Positions 17,692-26,675 of a stretch of DNA of 64,000 nt are shown here, in pieces. Position 1 is the stretch's first letter. The number at the start of each line of letters is the position of its first letter. The notes under the pieces are model-generated. The model saw only the letters and a list, made by a program, of their open reading frames with translations. It had not been told where the DNA came from and made no database searches. Source of the DNA: an uncultured Aquimarina sp. (GTDB taxonomy: Bacteria > Bacteroidota > Bacteroidia > Flavobacteriales > Flavobacteriaceae); contig CANLEM010000008.1 in the NCBI GenBank assembly GCA_947489685.1, positions 59,675 to 123,674 on the forward strand, given 5' to 3'. The position numbers and the translations under genes were made by a program.

Positions 17692-17991
17692 ATGAAATTA
17701 AAAGCTAAAATATGCGAGCATCTTGAAGATTTTGACGTAAGAATGATCAAAGAAAAAGCTACGTATCAGTGCGAAGAATGTATAAAGACAGGTGACACAT
17801 GGGTACACTTGCGGACTTGTCAAAAATGTGGTATTACCTTATGTTGTGACTCATCTCCAAATAAACATGCTAGTAACCATTCTAAAGTATACCAAAATCA
17901 TGATGTTGTTATTTCAGCAGAACCAAATGAATACTGGGCATGGTGTTATACGCATAAATCATTTTTAAAATACCAAAACCCCAATAAGTAA
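17692..17991 (+). CDS. UBP-type zinc finger protein
   Basis: 99 residues, nearly all one ZnF-UBP domain. Cys/His ligands are spread through CEECIKTGDTW, RTCQKCGITLCCD and the HASNHSKVYQNHDV stretch. In eukaryotes the fold binds the ubiquitin C-terminus; bacterial stand-alone copies are found with the same kinase and reductase-fusion genes. It is the third gene of that operon, 21 bases after the fusion gene. Its partner here is unknown. Confidence 0.88.
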   Translation: MKLKAKICEHLEDFDVRMIKEKATYQCEECIKTGDTWVHLRTCQKCGITLCCDSSPNKHASNHSKVYQNHDVVISAEPNEYWAWCYTHKSFLKYQNPNK

Positions 17992-17999
17992 ATTAATAC

Positions 18000-18692
18000 A
18001 TGAAGAAATTATGTCTATTATTAGTACTATTTATACAATTTTCGGGATACTCTCAAACCGAAATAAGAAAGGTATTATTTATAGGCAATAGTCTTACCTA
18101 CTCAAACGATCTACCCAACATCTTAAAGCACATTGGTAAAGATTTTAAAATAATAATCAAAACTAAGGCCTTATGTTATCCTAATTATGGCCTCGAAGAT
18201 CATTGGAATGATAAAAAATTTCAAAACCTCATGCATCAACAACATTTTGACAATGTTATCATACAACAAGGACCTTCTTCGCAACCACCAGGCAAACAAA
18301 TGCTGGTACATTATGGAACTAAAATCAATACAGTTTGTAAAAGAAAAAATGCCACACTAGGATATTTTATGGTTTGGCCCGCTAAGCGCTATTATCATAC
18401 TTTTGACGGAGTTATTGCGAATCACCAATATGCAGCAAAAATATCAGAAGCTCAATTATATCCGGCGGGAGTGGTTTGGAAAATGTATGAGGCAAAGGGT
18501 AATCTAGAATCTTTATATAGTTATGATCAGTTTCACCCATCAACGGCTGGCAGTTTATTGGCCGCTCTAACTATTTTTAAAGGATTATTTCCGAACAAAG
18601 ATCTAACTAAGCTCAACTTTCGGAAATATAAAAAATGGAGTAATGATCCAAAGTCTTTTGATATGATGATACAGTTAGTACATGCATATTAA
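18000..18692 (+). CDS. Secreted SGNH/GDSL-like hydrolase
   Basis: 230 residues with a signal peptide ending near FSGYSQ. The SGNH blocks are visible: block I FIGNSLTYSND with the nucleophile Ser, block III-like QQGPSSQPP, and block V DQFHPS with the Asp-His pair. It likely removes acyl or acetyl esters outside the cytosol. It starts eight bases after the UBP finger gene and may ride on the same transcript, though the function looks unrelated. Confidence 0.84.
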   Translation: MKKLCLLLVLFIQFSGYSQTEIRKVLFIGNSLTYSNDLPNILKHIGKDFKIIIKTKALCYPNYGLEDHWNDKKFQNLMHQQHFDNVIIQQGPSSQPPGKQMLVHYGTKINTVCKRKNATLGYFMVWPAKRYYHTFDGVIANHQYAAKISEAQLYPAGVVWKMYEAKGNLESLYSYDQFHPSTAGSLLAALTIFKGLFPNKDLTKLNFRKYKKWSNDPKSFDMMIQLVHAY

Positions 18693-18733
18693 TTTATTCA
18701 AACAAAATATCCTATTTGCTAGTACTATTATTT

Positions 18734-18768
18734 GGGAATACTAAAATTACCCGGTATTGGGTATTCCC
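18734..18768. promoter_or_regulatory. Inverted repeat GGGAATAC / GTATTCCC before the collar-like gene
   Basis: Perfect 8-bp arms with a 19-base spacer that itself contains ACCCGGT. The right half GGGTATTCCCG resembles AGGTTTTCCG and TGGTTTCCCG found 56-72 bases before the genes at 20140 and 21578. Possible shared operator. Confidence 0.4.
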
Positions 18769-18821
18769 GCTCATTACATTAATCTATAATTATGCATTCA
18801 TAATCATTAATGTCAATTATC

Positions 18822-20045
18822 ATGAATGTAAAACTACTTTTTGTAATAATATTTCTAATCCTCGGTTCTGGTACAATATCCGCACAGTGTAATTGTGATG
18901 CTGCTCTTAGTGCTGATTTATTAAATGTTTCAAACCAGTACAATGAATCTCAATTTAGAGAATTTCTTTATCAATATTTTAAATCATCAAAAAGACAGAG
19001 AAAAGCAATGAAACGAAGCTATTCAAACAGTTTTGGATTAAAAGCGGTAGTTGATGGTTTACCCCTAGAATTTAGTTCATCAAATAATTCTAGTAGAGAC
19101 TCAAAAGAATTCTATGCTTTTGAGCAAGAAGTTATAAAAAACAATAATGTTAGCAACCAGATAATCCAATCGATCGCTACCAAATATTTTAGTGATAACC
19201 AATTAGAGGCATACAAAGCGTGTTTACAAACATCTAATTGCTCTGCTAATGGTGTTACATCCGAATTTGGAGGGGATACTGGAGATGTATTTTTTGTTAG
19301 AATTTTATTCAACAACTCGGTTTCTGATACAACCGTTGAACTAAAAACTGATGTCCAATATACTGGTTGCAGCCCTGTATACGGGTTAATCATGAAAAAA
19401 GGAGAAGTACTTAAAGTTGGGCAAGATTTGGTTCAATATTTTAAGCGAGATGATATTAACAAAGTAGCAACCGTTAATATTCGATTTACCAATGGAGTAA
19501 GCGCTCCTCCAATTACTCTAGAGAAGAAAAACAACAATACTACCTCGCCAATAGGTACTATTTGCTCATCGGTTTTAAATTATGACAGTTTTTTAGAAGT
19601 AAATAATTACAAAAAAACGGATAATATGTCAAAAGCATTATGGGTTCCTTGCGACGGAAGAAATGTAACTGCTTCTAATTATGGTAAATTCTCTGGAAAT
19701 GTCCCAGATTTAAGAGGTGTATTTACCAGAGGTGTAAATGATTATGGTGTTCTTTTTGACGGCGTAGCGGCAGTAGCTATCGAGCAAGCTAATCCGGCAG
19801 GCACCAATGCCGGTATATTTCAATCAGATTCATTCAAAAGTCACGCACATAATTCACAAGTTTCATCAGATAGAGTTGGAGATCCAGATGGAAGTGATGA
19901 TACAAATGGTGGAGCCGGAGCGGGTGATTCTTATTGGAGAGGAAACAAATATCTAAATGCAAACACACATCCAACATCACCTAGTGGTGGAAACGAAACA
20001 AGACCAAAAAATGTTTCCGTTTATTATTATATCAGAATAAACTAA
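18822..20045 (+). CDS. Secreted protein with phage tail-collar-like C-terminal domain
   Basis: 407 residues from the ATG at 18822, which puts a clean signal peptide (MNVKLLFVIIFLILG to SAQ) at the N-terminus; an ATG at 18810 is the alternative. The C-terminal 170 residues look like the collar/fibre-tip domain of phage tails and related bacterial proteins: LWVPCDGRNV, then VPDLRGVFTRGVND, then SHAHNSQ, then NETRPKNVSVYYYIRI at the end. The N-terminal 200 residues are unrecognised. No phage structural genes accompany it, so this is a host secreted protein using the fold, perhaps for adhesion. Confidence 0.8.
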   Translation: MNVKLLFVIIFLILGSGTISAQCNCDAALSADLLNVSNQYNESQFREFLYQYFKSSKRQRKAMKRSYSNSFGLKAVVDGLPLEFSSSNNSSRDSKEFYAFEQEVIKNNNVSNQIIQSIATKYFSDNQLEAYKACLQTSNCSANGVTSEFGGDTGDVFFVRILFNNSVSDTTVELKTDVQYTGCSPVYGLIMKKGEVLKVGQDLVQYFKRDDINKVATVNIRFTNGVSAPPITLEKKNNNTTSPIGTICSSVLNYDSFLEVNNYKKTDNMSKALWVPCDGRNVTASNYGKFSGNVPDLRGVFTRGVNDYGVLFDGVAAVAIEQANPAGTNAGIFQSDSFKSHAHNSQVSSDRVGDPDGSDDTNGGAGAGDSYWRGNKYLNANTHPTSPSGGNETRPKNVSVYYYIRIN

Positions 20046-20062
20046 ATCAAAAGCTCAACTAC

Positions 20063-20080
20063 AATAAGGTTTTCCGTAAA
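20063..20080 (+). promoter_or_regulatory. Putative shared element AGGTTTTCCGTAAAT
   Basis: Found about 65 bases before the ATG at 20140. It matches 13 of 15 positions with TGGTTTCCCGTAAAT before 21578. Confidence 0.35.
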
Positions 20081-20139
20081 TTCTTATTTAAAAGTTTTAT
20101 TAGCTTAAAACAAATTTTCTCACTAATCGACTTATTATT

Positions 20140-21456
20140 ATGAAAAACACAATTACTCTATCATTATTTCTATTATTTACAGGAATCGTATGTGCACAAA
20201 TTCCAAATATAAGAGAATCAAGAAAAGAACTTAATATTTCAAAATATTATGCTTCTTCCAATACCAAAGAAGATTCTACGCAAGAAAGTCAAGATGATAT
20301 TAAAGCCATAGCAGATTTTATGGCAAATGCAAAAAAGTATAAAACAGTTACAGAAATTGATCAAGAAATTAAAAATGAAAATAGCGCAGATATTACCTCG
20401 GATATCAAAATAGCCTCTTTAAACTATTTGAAAACTAATTATACCTTCGATAGTACATCAGAACTCTGGAAAATCAAACAATCAGGAACGGATAATGAGG
20501 CCGAAGGTTCTGAAACAGAATTAACGAAAAGAGATAGTATTTATCTATACCAGTACTTTAAAATAGATCTTAAGAAAAATAGAACTGAACTCTCTGAACT
20601 CAAAGAAAAAATAAAAAAACCCTCTGAAGAAGGGAATGAAACTGAAATAGTAGAATTGATCAAAAAAATAAAAGAGAAAGAAAAGAAAGTCAAAGAATTA
20701 GAAAAAACAATTGGCAAAATAGAAGTCCCGAATAATTTTTTCCCTACGATAAGATCAAGAAGATACAAGAGCATTACATTTGGGATGCTGTATTCTACAG
20801 AAGAGACTGAAAATATCAATCTCGTAACCAATACTTCATTTCAAATTAGTGGAGACAATGGAGCTACAATTCAATCTGAGTTAGTTTCTGCATTTTTGGG
20901 ACCAACAAGAGTTTCTTTTGGAAGTTTGATTACTAATTCTAGCAGTGAAGAAAATAATGACAATACCAATACTGATACTATAGACAGTGAAGATACCGAA
21001 GCTTTTCAGAGGTTATTAACCGCGGGTGGAGGGAACATGTATCTTAGTGTTGAATTACCAGTATTTATAGAAAAGGGTAATCATCATTTAATTTATTTTA
21101 ATTTATTGGCCAAAGCTGGGCTAGCGATTTCTGAGTTTAGTAGTGATGTAAATACTTCAACCGGAAATGCCAGTTTAAACACCAACTTATATGCTAGTAT
21201 TTCATCTGATAAAAATGAATTTGCCTTTTTTGTAAATGGAAGTTTTGGTGTATTCGCAGGCGCAGATGAGTTTTATACTCGTTTAGGGTTAGAAGATGAC
21301 AAGCCTTTTGCATTTGGTCAAATCACTGGCGGTGTTACTGTAATGAGTAGCCTTCGTTTTGCCTTAACATTTAACACATTCAGCTCTGAAAAAAATCTTA
21401 GAAGTGGTAATGTAGTCATTGGTGCTCAATTATTAACAGATCTATTTTCTAAGTAA
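20140..21456 (+). CDS. Secreted coiled-coil protein, unknown function
   Basis: 438 residues with a signal peptide ending CAQ at about 20. Residues about 125-195 form a dense Lys/Glu coiled coil (ELSELKEKIKK, KKIKEKEKKVKELEK). The C-terminal 230 residues are beta-rich with repeated Gly/Ser/Asn segments (HHLIYFNLLAKAGLAIS, FFVNGSFGVFAG, LRFALTFNTFSS) that may form a small outer-membrane barrel. Shares a putative promoter motif with its neighbours. Confidence 0.7.
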   Translation: MKNTITLSLFLLFTGIVCAQIPNIRESRKELNISKYYASSNTKEDSTQESQDDIKAIADFMANAKKYKTVTEIDQEIKNENSADITSDIKIASLNYLKTNYTFDSTSELWKIKQSGTDNEAEGSETELTKRDSIYLYQYFKIDLKKNRTELSELKEKIKKPSEEGNETEIVELIKKIKEKEKKVKELEKTIGKIEVPNNFFPTIRSRRYKSITFGMLYSTEETENINLVTNTSFQISGDNGATIQSELVSAFLGPTRVSFGSLITNSSSEENNDNTNTDTIDSEDTEAFQRLLTAGGGNMYLSVELPVFIEKGNHHLIYFNLLAKAGLAISEFSSDVNTSTGNASLNTNLYASISSDKNEFAFFVNGSFGVFAGADEFYTRLGLEDDKPFAFGQITGGVTVMSSLRFALTFNTFSSEKNLRSGNVVIGAQLLTDLFSK

Positions 21457-21520
21457 TAAATCATTTACAAAACAAAACTAGTCATGCTCATTCTAAAGTA
21501 ACAAGCTTATTTTCTAAATA

Positions 21521-21535
21521 TGGTTTCCCGTAAAT
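21521..21535 (+). promoter_or_regulatory. Putative shared element TGGTTTCCCGTAAAT
   Basis: Lies 57 bases before the ATG at 21578, a similar distance to the copy before 20140. Confidence 0.35.
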
Positions 21536-21577
21536 ATATTAACCTAGCTAATAGTACATTAGTAAAAATACAATGAT

Positions 21578-21883
21578 ATGCTTAAAGTCGAATTAGAAAT
21601 GAATCAATTAGCTTTTGAACGACAGAGCTCATTAATTGCACATTCTGACAGTAAAATGGAAGCTACTATTCTATGTTTTACGCAACCACCAAGGCCTCCA
21701 AAATTAAATCCTTGTAGTGAATGTGGCACCTTTGAAATCACATCTGGAGAACGATTTTATTTTAATCCAAATCCAAGAGTTTTCGAAGATCGAGGTGGTT
21801 TTCTTGAATTGAAAATACAAAACAAAATCGGAGAGGTTTGGCAACAAAGAATTAGAATTGACCCTCCTCTAAATCAGTTATAG
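21578..21883 (+). CDS. Hypothetical 101-residue protein
   Basis: No signal peptide or membrane span. A Pro-rich segment (QPPRPPKLNP) precedes a Cys-x2-Cys pair (CSECG) and beta-like segments. It is followed after two bases by the membrane protein at 21886, so the two are probably co-translated. Family not recognised. Confidence 0.6.
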   Translation: MLKVELEMNQLAFERQSSLIAHSDSKMEATILCFTQPPRPPKLNPCSECGTFEITSGERFYFNPNPRVFEDRGGFLELKIQNKIGEVWQQRIRIDPPLNQL

Positions 21884-21885
21884 AA

Positions 21886-22422
21886 ATGGAAATGCTTGAT
21901 AACATTAGTAAAGGAACCCAAAAAGAATTAGAATTTTCGAATAAACAATTCGAGGATTGGCTTAATAATCTTGATGAAGAGGTTAAAAAACTTGGAAGAG
22001 TCGTAAAATCCAGGAAGTTAACTGCAACTATTTTAAAATTAATTGTAGTAGTTAGTGGTATCGTAATCGCTTCTGGTTTTTTGAAAGATTTCCATATAAT
22101 TGTGCAAATCATTGGTGCAACCGTGCTTTTAATCACCGCAATAGAAAAAGTTTTTGCTAATCTCGATCTACTCTTAAGTACAGCCGCCGCCAAAAATGCT
22201 TTTAATCGTATTCGAAGAGATGTAGTTAAAATACATACAAAAAAAATAGGGCCAATATTAGGCCTTAAAGAAACACAACCCGAAGAAGCAGCTCGCAAGA
22301 TTATAGCATTGCAATCCGGCCTTATTGAAAAATTGATCGATATTGACGACGAAATCAAAACTAATCTTGAAAATAAAAATCACGAAGTACTAGGTAGACT
22401 AACTCTGGAAGAAAAAGAATAA
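21886..22422 (+). CDS. Two-span membrane protein, SLATT-like
   Basis: 178 residues (an inner ATG at 21892 is the alternative start). A helical N-terminus is followed by two close membrane segments at about 55-70 and 74-92, then a long charged helical cytosolic tail. This layout recalls SLATT 2TM proteins, which act as pore effectors in nucleotide-signalling defence systems, but there is no nucleotide cyclase or SLOG partner nearby, so the likeness is only structural. Confidence 0.6.
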   Translation: MEMLDNISKGTQKELEFSNKQFEDWLNNLDEEVKKLGRVVKSRKLTATILKLIVVVSGIVIASGFLKDFHIIVQIIGATVLLITAIEKVFANLDLLLSTAAAKNAFNRIRRDVVKIHTKKIGPILGLKETQPEEAARKIIALQSGLIEKLIDIDDEIKTNLENKNHEVLGRLTLEEKE

Positions 22423-22695
22423 AACACAATAGCTATTACAATTTACAGCTTCTAAATAAAGTTTTGTCGACTTCATATTTCAAAGTCTAGTTTAAAATTA
22501 AATCCTTTTTTTATAACTTAATCATGCATTCTCTTCTGAAGAAATCATAAGAGAGAAATTGCGCACGTCATTTTTTAGAATCTAGTTTTCTCAAAAAATA
22601 GTTTATCTGTAGATGGGTAACATATATATTCTTCAAGACACTTAACTGAAAAGAATATTTCCATAAAGGGGAAAGTAACTAACACTATCTAACAG
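22423..22695. other. Intergenic region with no detected gene
   Basis: AT-rich spacer of 273 bases. GGGTAACA at 22615 resembles the -35 of the ECF promoter seen at 39005 and 42482 but lacks the matching -10. No convincing small ORF was found. Confidence 0.5.
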
Positions 22696-23367
22696 ATGAC
22701 AAGAGAACAACACTTAGCTTTTTGTAAAAAATGCACTAACCGAGAAATGGATTTAAAACAAGGGTTAGTTTGTAATTTAACTAATGAAAAAGCCAACTTT
22801 ATTAATGATTGTAGAGATTTTAATCTTGATTCTAATTATGAAGAACGTTTTGATGATACAGAAGCCTTAGAAAGCCATGTAGTAAAAAGCCTCATCGACG
22901 ATAAAGTATTAATAAAACTTCAAGAAGAGCAAAACTATCCATTAGGGTTAATTGCAGGTATTATAGTTGGGCTTGTAGGAGCCTTTCTTTGGGCGGCAAT
23001 TACTATTGCTACAGAATTTCAAATAGGATTCATGGCATTAGCCATTGGCGCAGGCGTAGGGTTTGCAATTAGATTTGCAGGAAAAGGGATAGATCAAATC
23101 TTTGGTATATCCGGAGCTATTATAGCAGTATTCGCATGTTTACTGGGTAACTTTTTTGGAATTATAGGATTTTTGGCAAATGAGGAAGGACTAGAATTCA
23201 TAGATGCTTTATTTATGTTCGATTATTCTCTGCTACTACCCATAATGCAAGAAACCTTTAGTATTATTGATTTATTATTTTATGGTATTGCGGGAGCCGA
23301 AGGTTATAAGTTTGCCTTTAGAGCATTAACCGAGAAAGAAATTGCGGAGTTAAATGAAAAACAATAA
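22696..23367 (+). CDS. Membrane protein with N-terminal Cys-rich knuckle
   Basis: 223 residues. The first 40 contain CKKCTNREMDLKQGLVC and a further Cys in INDCRDF, a zinc-knuckle-like pattern common to Bacteroidota proteins annotated as hypothetical. From about residue 80 there are four or so Gly/Ala/Ile-rich membrane segments, then a cytosolic tail. Function unknown. Confidence 0.72.
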   Translation: MTREQHLAFCKKCTNREMDLKQGLVCNLTNEKANFINDCRDFNLDSNYEERFDDTEALESHVVKSLIDDKVLIKLQEEQNYPLGLIAGIIVGLVGAFLWAAITIATEFQIGFMALAIGAGVGFAIRFAGKGIDQIFGISGAIIAVFACLLGNFFGIIGFLANEEGLEFIDALFMFDYSLLLPIMQETFSIIDLLFYGIAGAEGYKFAFRALTEKEIAELNEKQ

Positions 23368-23453
23368 TAATCTATATAAGCACAGTACATATTTATATTT
23401 ACACAAAATCTTATAGTTTTGTATACATCTCATATTTAGAAATAGCTTGATAT

Positions 23454-23987
23454 ATGCAACTGAAATATTTACTAACAGGGCAAGAAACCGAAAGATTAAA
23501 ATTCAGATTACTTGAACAAAATGACTTTGATGAATGGACAAAACTGTTTGAAGAAAAAAATGTAGCGGATTTTTTAAAACTTGACCCTACTCTTTCTTCA
23601 ACGCAACTATGTCAAGCCTGGTTTGACAAAGCTTTTCATAGATATGAAAATGCATTAGGAGGAATGAATGTGCTTATGGATAAAATTACTGGTAGATTTA
23701 TTGGTCAATGTGGGTTATTAGTGCAAACCATTGAGGGTGAAGAACGATTAGAAGTGGGATACTCTATACTTCCTGAGTTTTGGAATCAAGGATATGCGTA
23801 TGAAGCAGCATCCAAATGCAAAAATTACGCTTTTAAACATGATTTTGCAGATTCGTTAATCTCTGTTGTCCATATTAATAATATAGGTTCTGAAAAAGTA
23901 GCTCGTAAAAACGGTATGACTTTCGAAAAAATGACAGATGATGTATTTAATGTTTTTAGTATTGATAAAAAGAATTGGGGCCATTAA
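23454..23987 (+). CDS. GNAT family N-acetyltransferase
   Basis: 177 residues of the RimJ/RimL-like branch. The opening TERLKFRLLEQNDFDEW is typical, the beta4 strand is LEVGYSILPEFWNQGYAYEAA, and a late NIGSEKVARKNGM forms the acetyl-CoA side. Substrate unknown. Confidence 0.88.
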   Translation: MQLKYLLTGQETERLKFRLLEQNDFDEWTKLFEEKNVADFLKLDPTLSSTQLCQAWFDKAFHRYENALGGMNVLMDKITGRFIGQCGLLVQTIEGEERLEVGYSILPEFWNQGYAYEAASKCKNYAFKHDFADSLISVVHINNIGSEKVARKNGMTFEKMTDDVFNVFSIDKKNWGH

Positions 23988-24073
23988 ACTTTAAGGTTCG
24001 TGTATGAATTTAAGTAAAGTGTAACAAATGACGCTTTGTTTCATCTATTATCTACAATACTAATCATATACAC

Positions 24074-25108
24074 ATGCAAAAAGTACTCACTGTCACTATT
24101 TTGATGACTTTATTCTTTTCTTGTACCACCAAGAAAGAAACTCCATTCTCTATTGGTCAAAAATCTATTACGTATACCGATACATCCAGAAATAGGCCAA
24201 TTGTAACCGAAATTTGGTATCCAACATATGATACAATCATCCAAGATCAAGTCATTTCCAAACGAAAGGACCTGTTTAAAACCATAACTACTATACCAAA
24301 TGCTAGTATCCCTGACAAAAAATTTCCATTATTACTAGTATCTCATGGCACCGGAGGGAATCGATTTTCTTTAACCTGGTTTATAGAAAAAATGGTCAAA
24401 GAAGGATATATTGTAGTCTCTATAGATCATTATGGGAATTCTACATTTAATAAATTACCTCGAGAGTTTGTAAAATGGTGGGAACGAGCTATAGACATAC
24501 AATATACACTATCTAGCGTGCTTAAAGATCCACTTGTAGGGTCAAATATTGATGTTTCCAAAATTGGTGGTGTAGGTTTTTCTTTGGGAGGTTATACCAA
24601 TATCGCCTTGGCGGGAGGATACGTAGATAGAAATCATCATGATGGCAATAATGATGATAGAGCGATGCCTCCAGAGTTTCCTAAAACCGATGAAATCATT
24701 GATTTCGATACTGATAGCTTGATTGTCTCTTCTTATAACACTTATAAAGATCAGGTAAAAGATGATCGCATCAAAGCTTTTTTTGTTATGGCACCAGCCA
24801 TAGGGTTTGGATTTCACTCCAAAGAGCAAACCGAAAAAATTACTGCTCCTATATACATTGTTGCAGGCAAAGGAGATACGAATACACCAGTTAAAAATAA
24901 TGCACTACACTATCATAATTTAATTAACACCAGTTCAATTCATTTATTTAATGAGCATGTAAATCATTATACATTTTTAAATGAAGCTACCGAATTTGGG
25001 AAAGAAGTTGCTCCAGCAATTACTATTGACCATCCAAAGGTAAACCGTAAGGAGATACATCAAAAAACAACAGATATGGCAATTGATTTTTTTAATCAAC
25101 ATTTATAG
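24074..25108 (+). CDS. Lipoprotein alpha/beta hydrolase (PAF-acetylhydrolase / dienelactone hydrolase-like)
   Basis: 344 residues. The start gives a lipoprotein signal ending LFFSC (Cys17). The oxyanion region is LLVSHGTGGNRFS, the nucleophile elbow GFSLGGYTN, an Asp sits in AGKGDTNTP, and a late His is in HVNHYTFL. A Gly/Asn/Asp loop rich in His and Asp lies after the nucleophile. Predicted envelope carboxyl-ester hydrolase. Confidence 0.85.
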   Translation: MQKVLTVTILMTLFFSCTTKKETPFSIGQKSITYTDTSRNRPIVTEIWYPTYDTIIQDQVISKRKDLFKTITTIPNASIPDKKFPLLLVSHGTGGNRFSLTWFIEKMVKEGYIVVSIDHYGNSTFNKLPREFVKWWERAIDIQYTLSSVLKDPLVGSNIDVSKIGGVGFSLGGYTNIALAGGYVDRNHHDGNNDDRAMPPEFPKTDEIIDFDTDSLIVSSYNTYKDQVKDDRIKAFFVMAPAIGFGFHSKEQTEKITAPIYIVAGKGDTNTPVKNNALHYHNLINTSSIHLFNEHVNHYTFLNEATEFGKEVAPAITIDHPKVNRKEIHQKTTDMAIDFFNQHL

Positions 25109-25199
25109 AGCAATATAGACTAATTCAATGGCCTAATATTAACAATAAATTATTACCGGTTATATGTAATGAAATTATGAAAAACACGACCTTTATAAT

Positions 25200-26048
25200 A
25201 TGATTAAGGAGTTTAAAGAATTTTCGACCCAAGCCATATTAAAAGTAGCCAATGAGGACTTATTACAATCCCATCAAAAATCCGAAATAATTGGATTGTA
25301 TACTTTTATCTGGGTTAAAGACAAAGAAACGGTAATCGAGGTTGATGGAATTTCTGTTACGGTACCTAAGAATAATATTGTAGTATTAACTCCTAATCAA
25401 TATTTTAAATTTATAAGTGGGTCAGATCTTATAGTATATCAGTTTAACCGAGAGTTTTATTGTATTAAGGATCATGATAAAGAAGTTAGTTGTATGGGTG
25501 TGCTTTTTTACGGAAACAGCGCTATCCCAATTGTTCATCTAGATGATCAGCAACGCAATAAATTAGAATTATTCCATCAGATTTTTCTTGAAGAATTGGA
25601 TACCGTAGATACCATACAAGCAGAAATGCTACGCATGCTAATGGCTAGGTTTATAATTACAACCACAAGACTTATTAAGCAGCAAAGTGATTTTGAAAGT
25701 ATTAAAGACCAAGCAGATTTAATTAGACAATTTAATGCCCTAGTAGAATTTAATTTTAGAGAAGAACATTCGGTAGCATTTTATGCCGAAAAACTCTTCA
25801 AGTCCCCTAAGACATTGTCAAATAATTTTGCTAAATTTGAGAAAAGCCCTTTAAAAATTATTCATGATCGAATTATTTTAGAAGCAAAACGCCTACTTAT
25901 CTATACCGAAAAAACTGCTAAGGAGATCTCGTACGAACTTGGTTTTGATGATGCCTCTCACTTGAGTAGAATGTTTAAAAAACATACATCTTTTTCTCCC
26001 TCAGAGTTCAAAAAACAACTAAAACTTGAAGTCGTAGGGAAATATTGA
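25200..26048 (+). CDS. AraC-family transcriptional regulator
   Basis: 282 residues. The N-terminal 180 form a cupin-like sensor domain. The C-terminal two HTH motifs are typical: VAFYAEKLFKSPKTLSNNF and AKEISYELGFDDASHLSRMFKKHTSFSPSEF. The first of three near-identical operator modules overlaps its last codons and stop, and all three lie in the next 1.4 kb, so it almost certainly activates the genes at 26161, 27193 and 27514. Confidence 0.92.
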   Translation: MIKEFKEFSTQAILKVANEDLLQSHQKSEIIGLYTFIWVKDKETVIEVDGISVTVPKNNIVVLTPNQYFKFISGSDLIVYQFNREFYCIKDHDKEVSCMGVLFYGNSAIPIVHLDDQQRNKLELFHQIFLEELDTVDTIQAEMLRMLMARFIITTTRLIKQQSDFESIKDQADLIRQFNALVEFNFREEHSVAFYAEKLFKSPKTLSNNFAKFEKSPLKIIHDRIILEAKRLLIYTEKTAKEISYELGFDDASHLSRMFKKHTSFSPSEFKKQLKLEVVGKY

Positions 26049-26105
26049 CAAGCCTAAAGGAAGAAGAGCTATGTTTTAGTTTTAATTTTTGCCCCAACTT
26101 TGTAC
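26037..26105 (+). promoter_or_regulatory. AraC operator/promoter module 1
   Basis: GGGAAATATTGACA begins at 26037 and overlaps the regulator stop. A second GGAAGAA half-site starts 21 bp after the first GGAA. The -7-like box CAACTTTGTAC ends at 26105. Modules 2 and 3 have the same 69-bp layout. Confidence 0.75.
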
Positions 26106-26160
26106 TATAATTTTAGTAAAGATAACCACCGAAACTTATTCGGGTAAAAATATAAAAAAG

Positions 26161-26634
26161 ATGAAAGCATATTCACAACATATCCGACTTACAATACTTA
26201 GTATTCTATTTTTAGTATTCTCTTTTGGTAACGCACAAGTTACTTATGAAGATGAATTAGAAACTGTATATCTAAATAATCAAGCTGAAGAAGTAGTCTA
26301 TACAAACAATTTTAGTAGTTACAATAAGGGTTTGATTGCCAACAACGATATCAATTTTAGAGTAAAAATTAAAGAAGCAAAGCAAGATAATGAATATTTA
26401 TTGTTTCTTTCGGAAAGAAGTAATCTAGAAATTTTGAGCATATCTTACTTGAAAACCATACGTAAGGGAGCAAACAGAAGTACTGACCCTGAGGCTTTTG
26501 CGGACTTTTTGAAAAAGAAACTTCCTGAGTTAATCAATCAATTTAGAAAAGATAATAATCTAGAAGAATTGTATATTATCTCAAGAAAGAATACTTTTAA
26601 TGGGAAAATAGACGCCTTACCCAGCGTTTTGTAA
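26161..26634 (+). CDS. Secreted protein of unknown function
   Basis: 157 residues from the ATG at 26161, which gives a signal peptide ending SFGNAQ; open frame further upstream lies in the promoter. The mature part is small and mixed alpha/beta, with no recognised domain. First gene behind AraC module 1, 41 bases before the DoxX gene. Confidence 0.72.
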   Translation: MKAYSQHIRLTILSILFLVFSFGNAQVTYEDELETVYLNNQAEEVVYTNNFSSYNKGLIANNDINFRVKIKEAKQDNEYLLFLSERSNLEILSISYLKTIRKGANRSTDPEAFADFLKKKLPELINQFRKDNNLEELYIISRKNTFNGKIDALPSVL

Positions 26635-26675
26635 GTTTTCATATTAAAACAAAAAAAGTAAACACAAACTCAAAA

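Noticed and set aside
21886..22422. A SLATT-type defence system
   Set aside because: Only the 2TM layout fits; there is no cyclase, SLOG or nuclease partner within several kb.
18822..22422. Prophage remnant because of the tail-collar-like domain
   Set aside because: No terminase, portal, capsid, integrase or att repeats; the product has a signal peptide.
22615..22641. A third ECF promoter before the membrane protein at 22696
   Set aside because: GGGTAACA is present but the TTGAACT box at the fixed 12-bp spacing is AAGACAC, so the match is only half.
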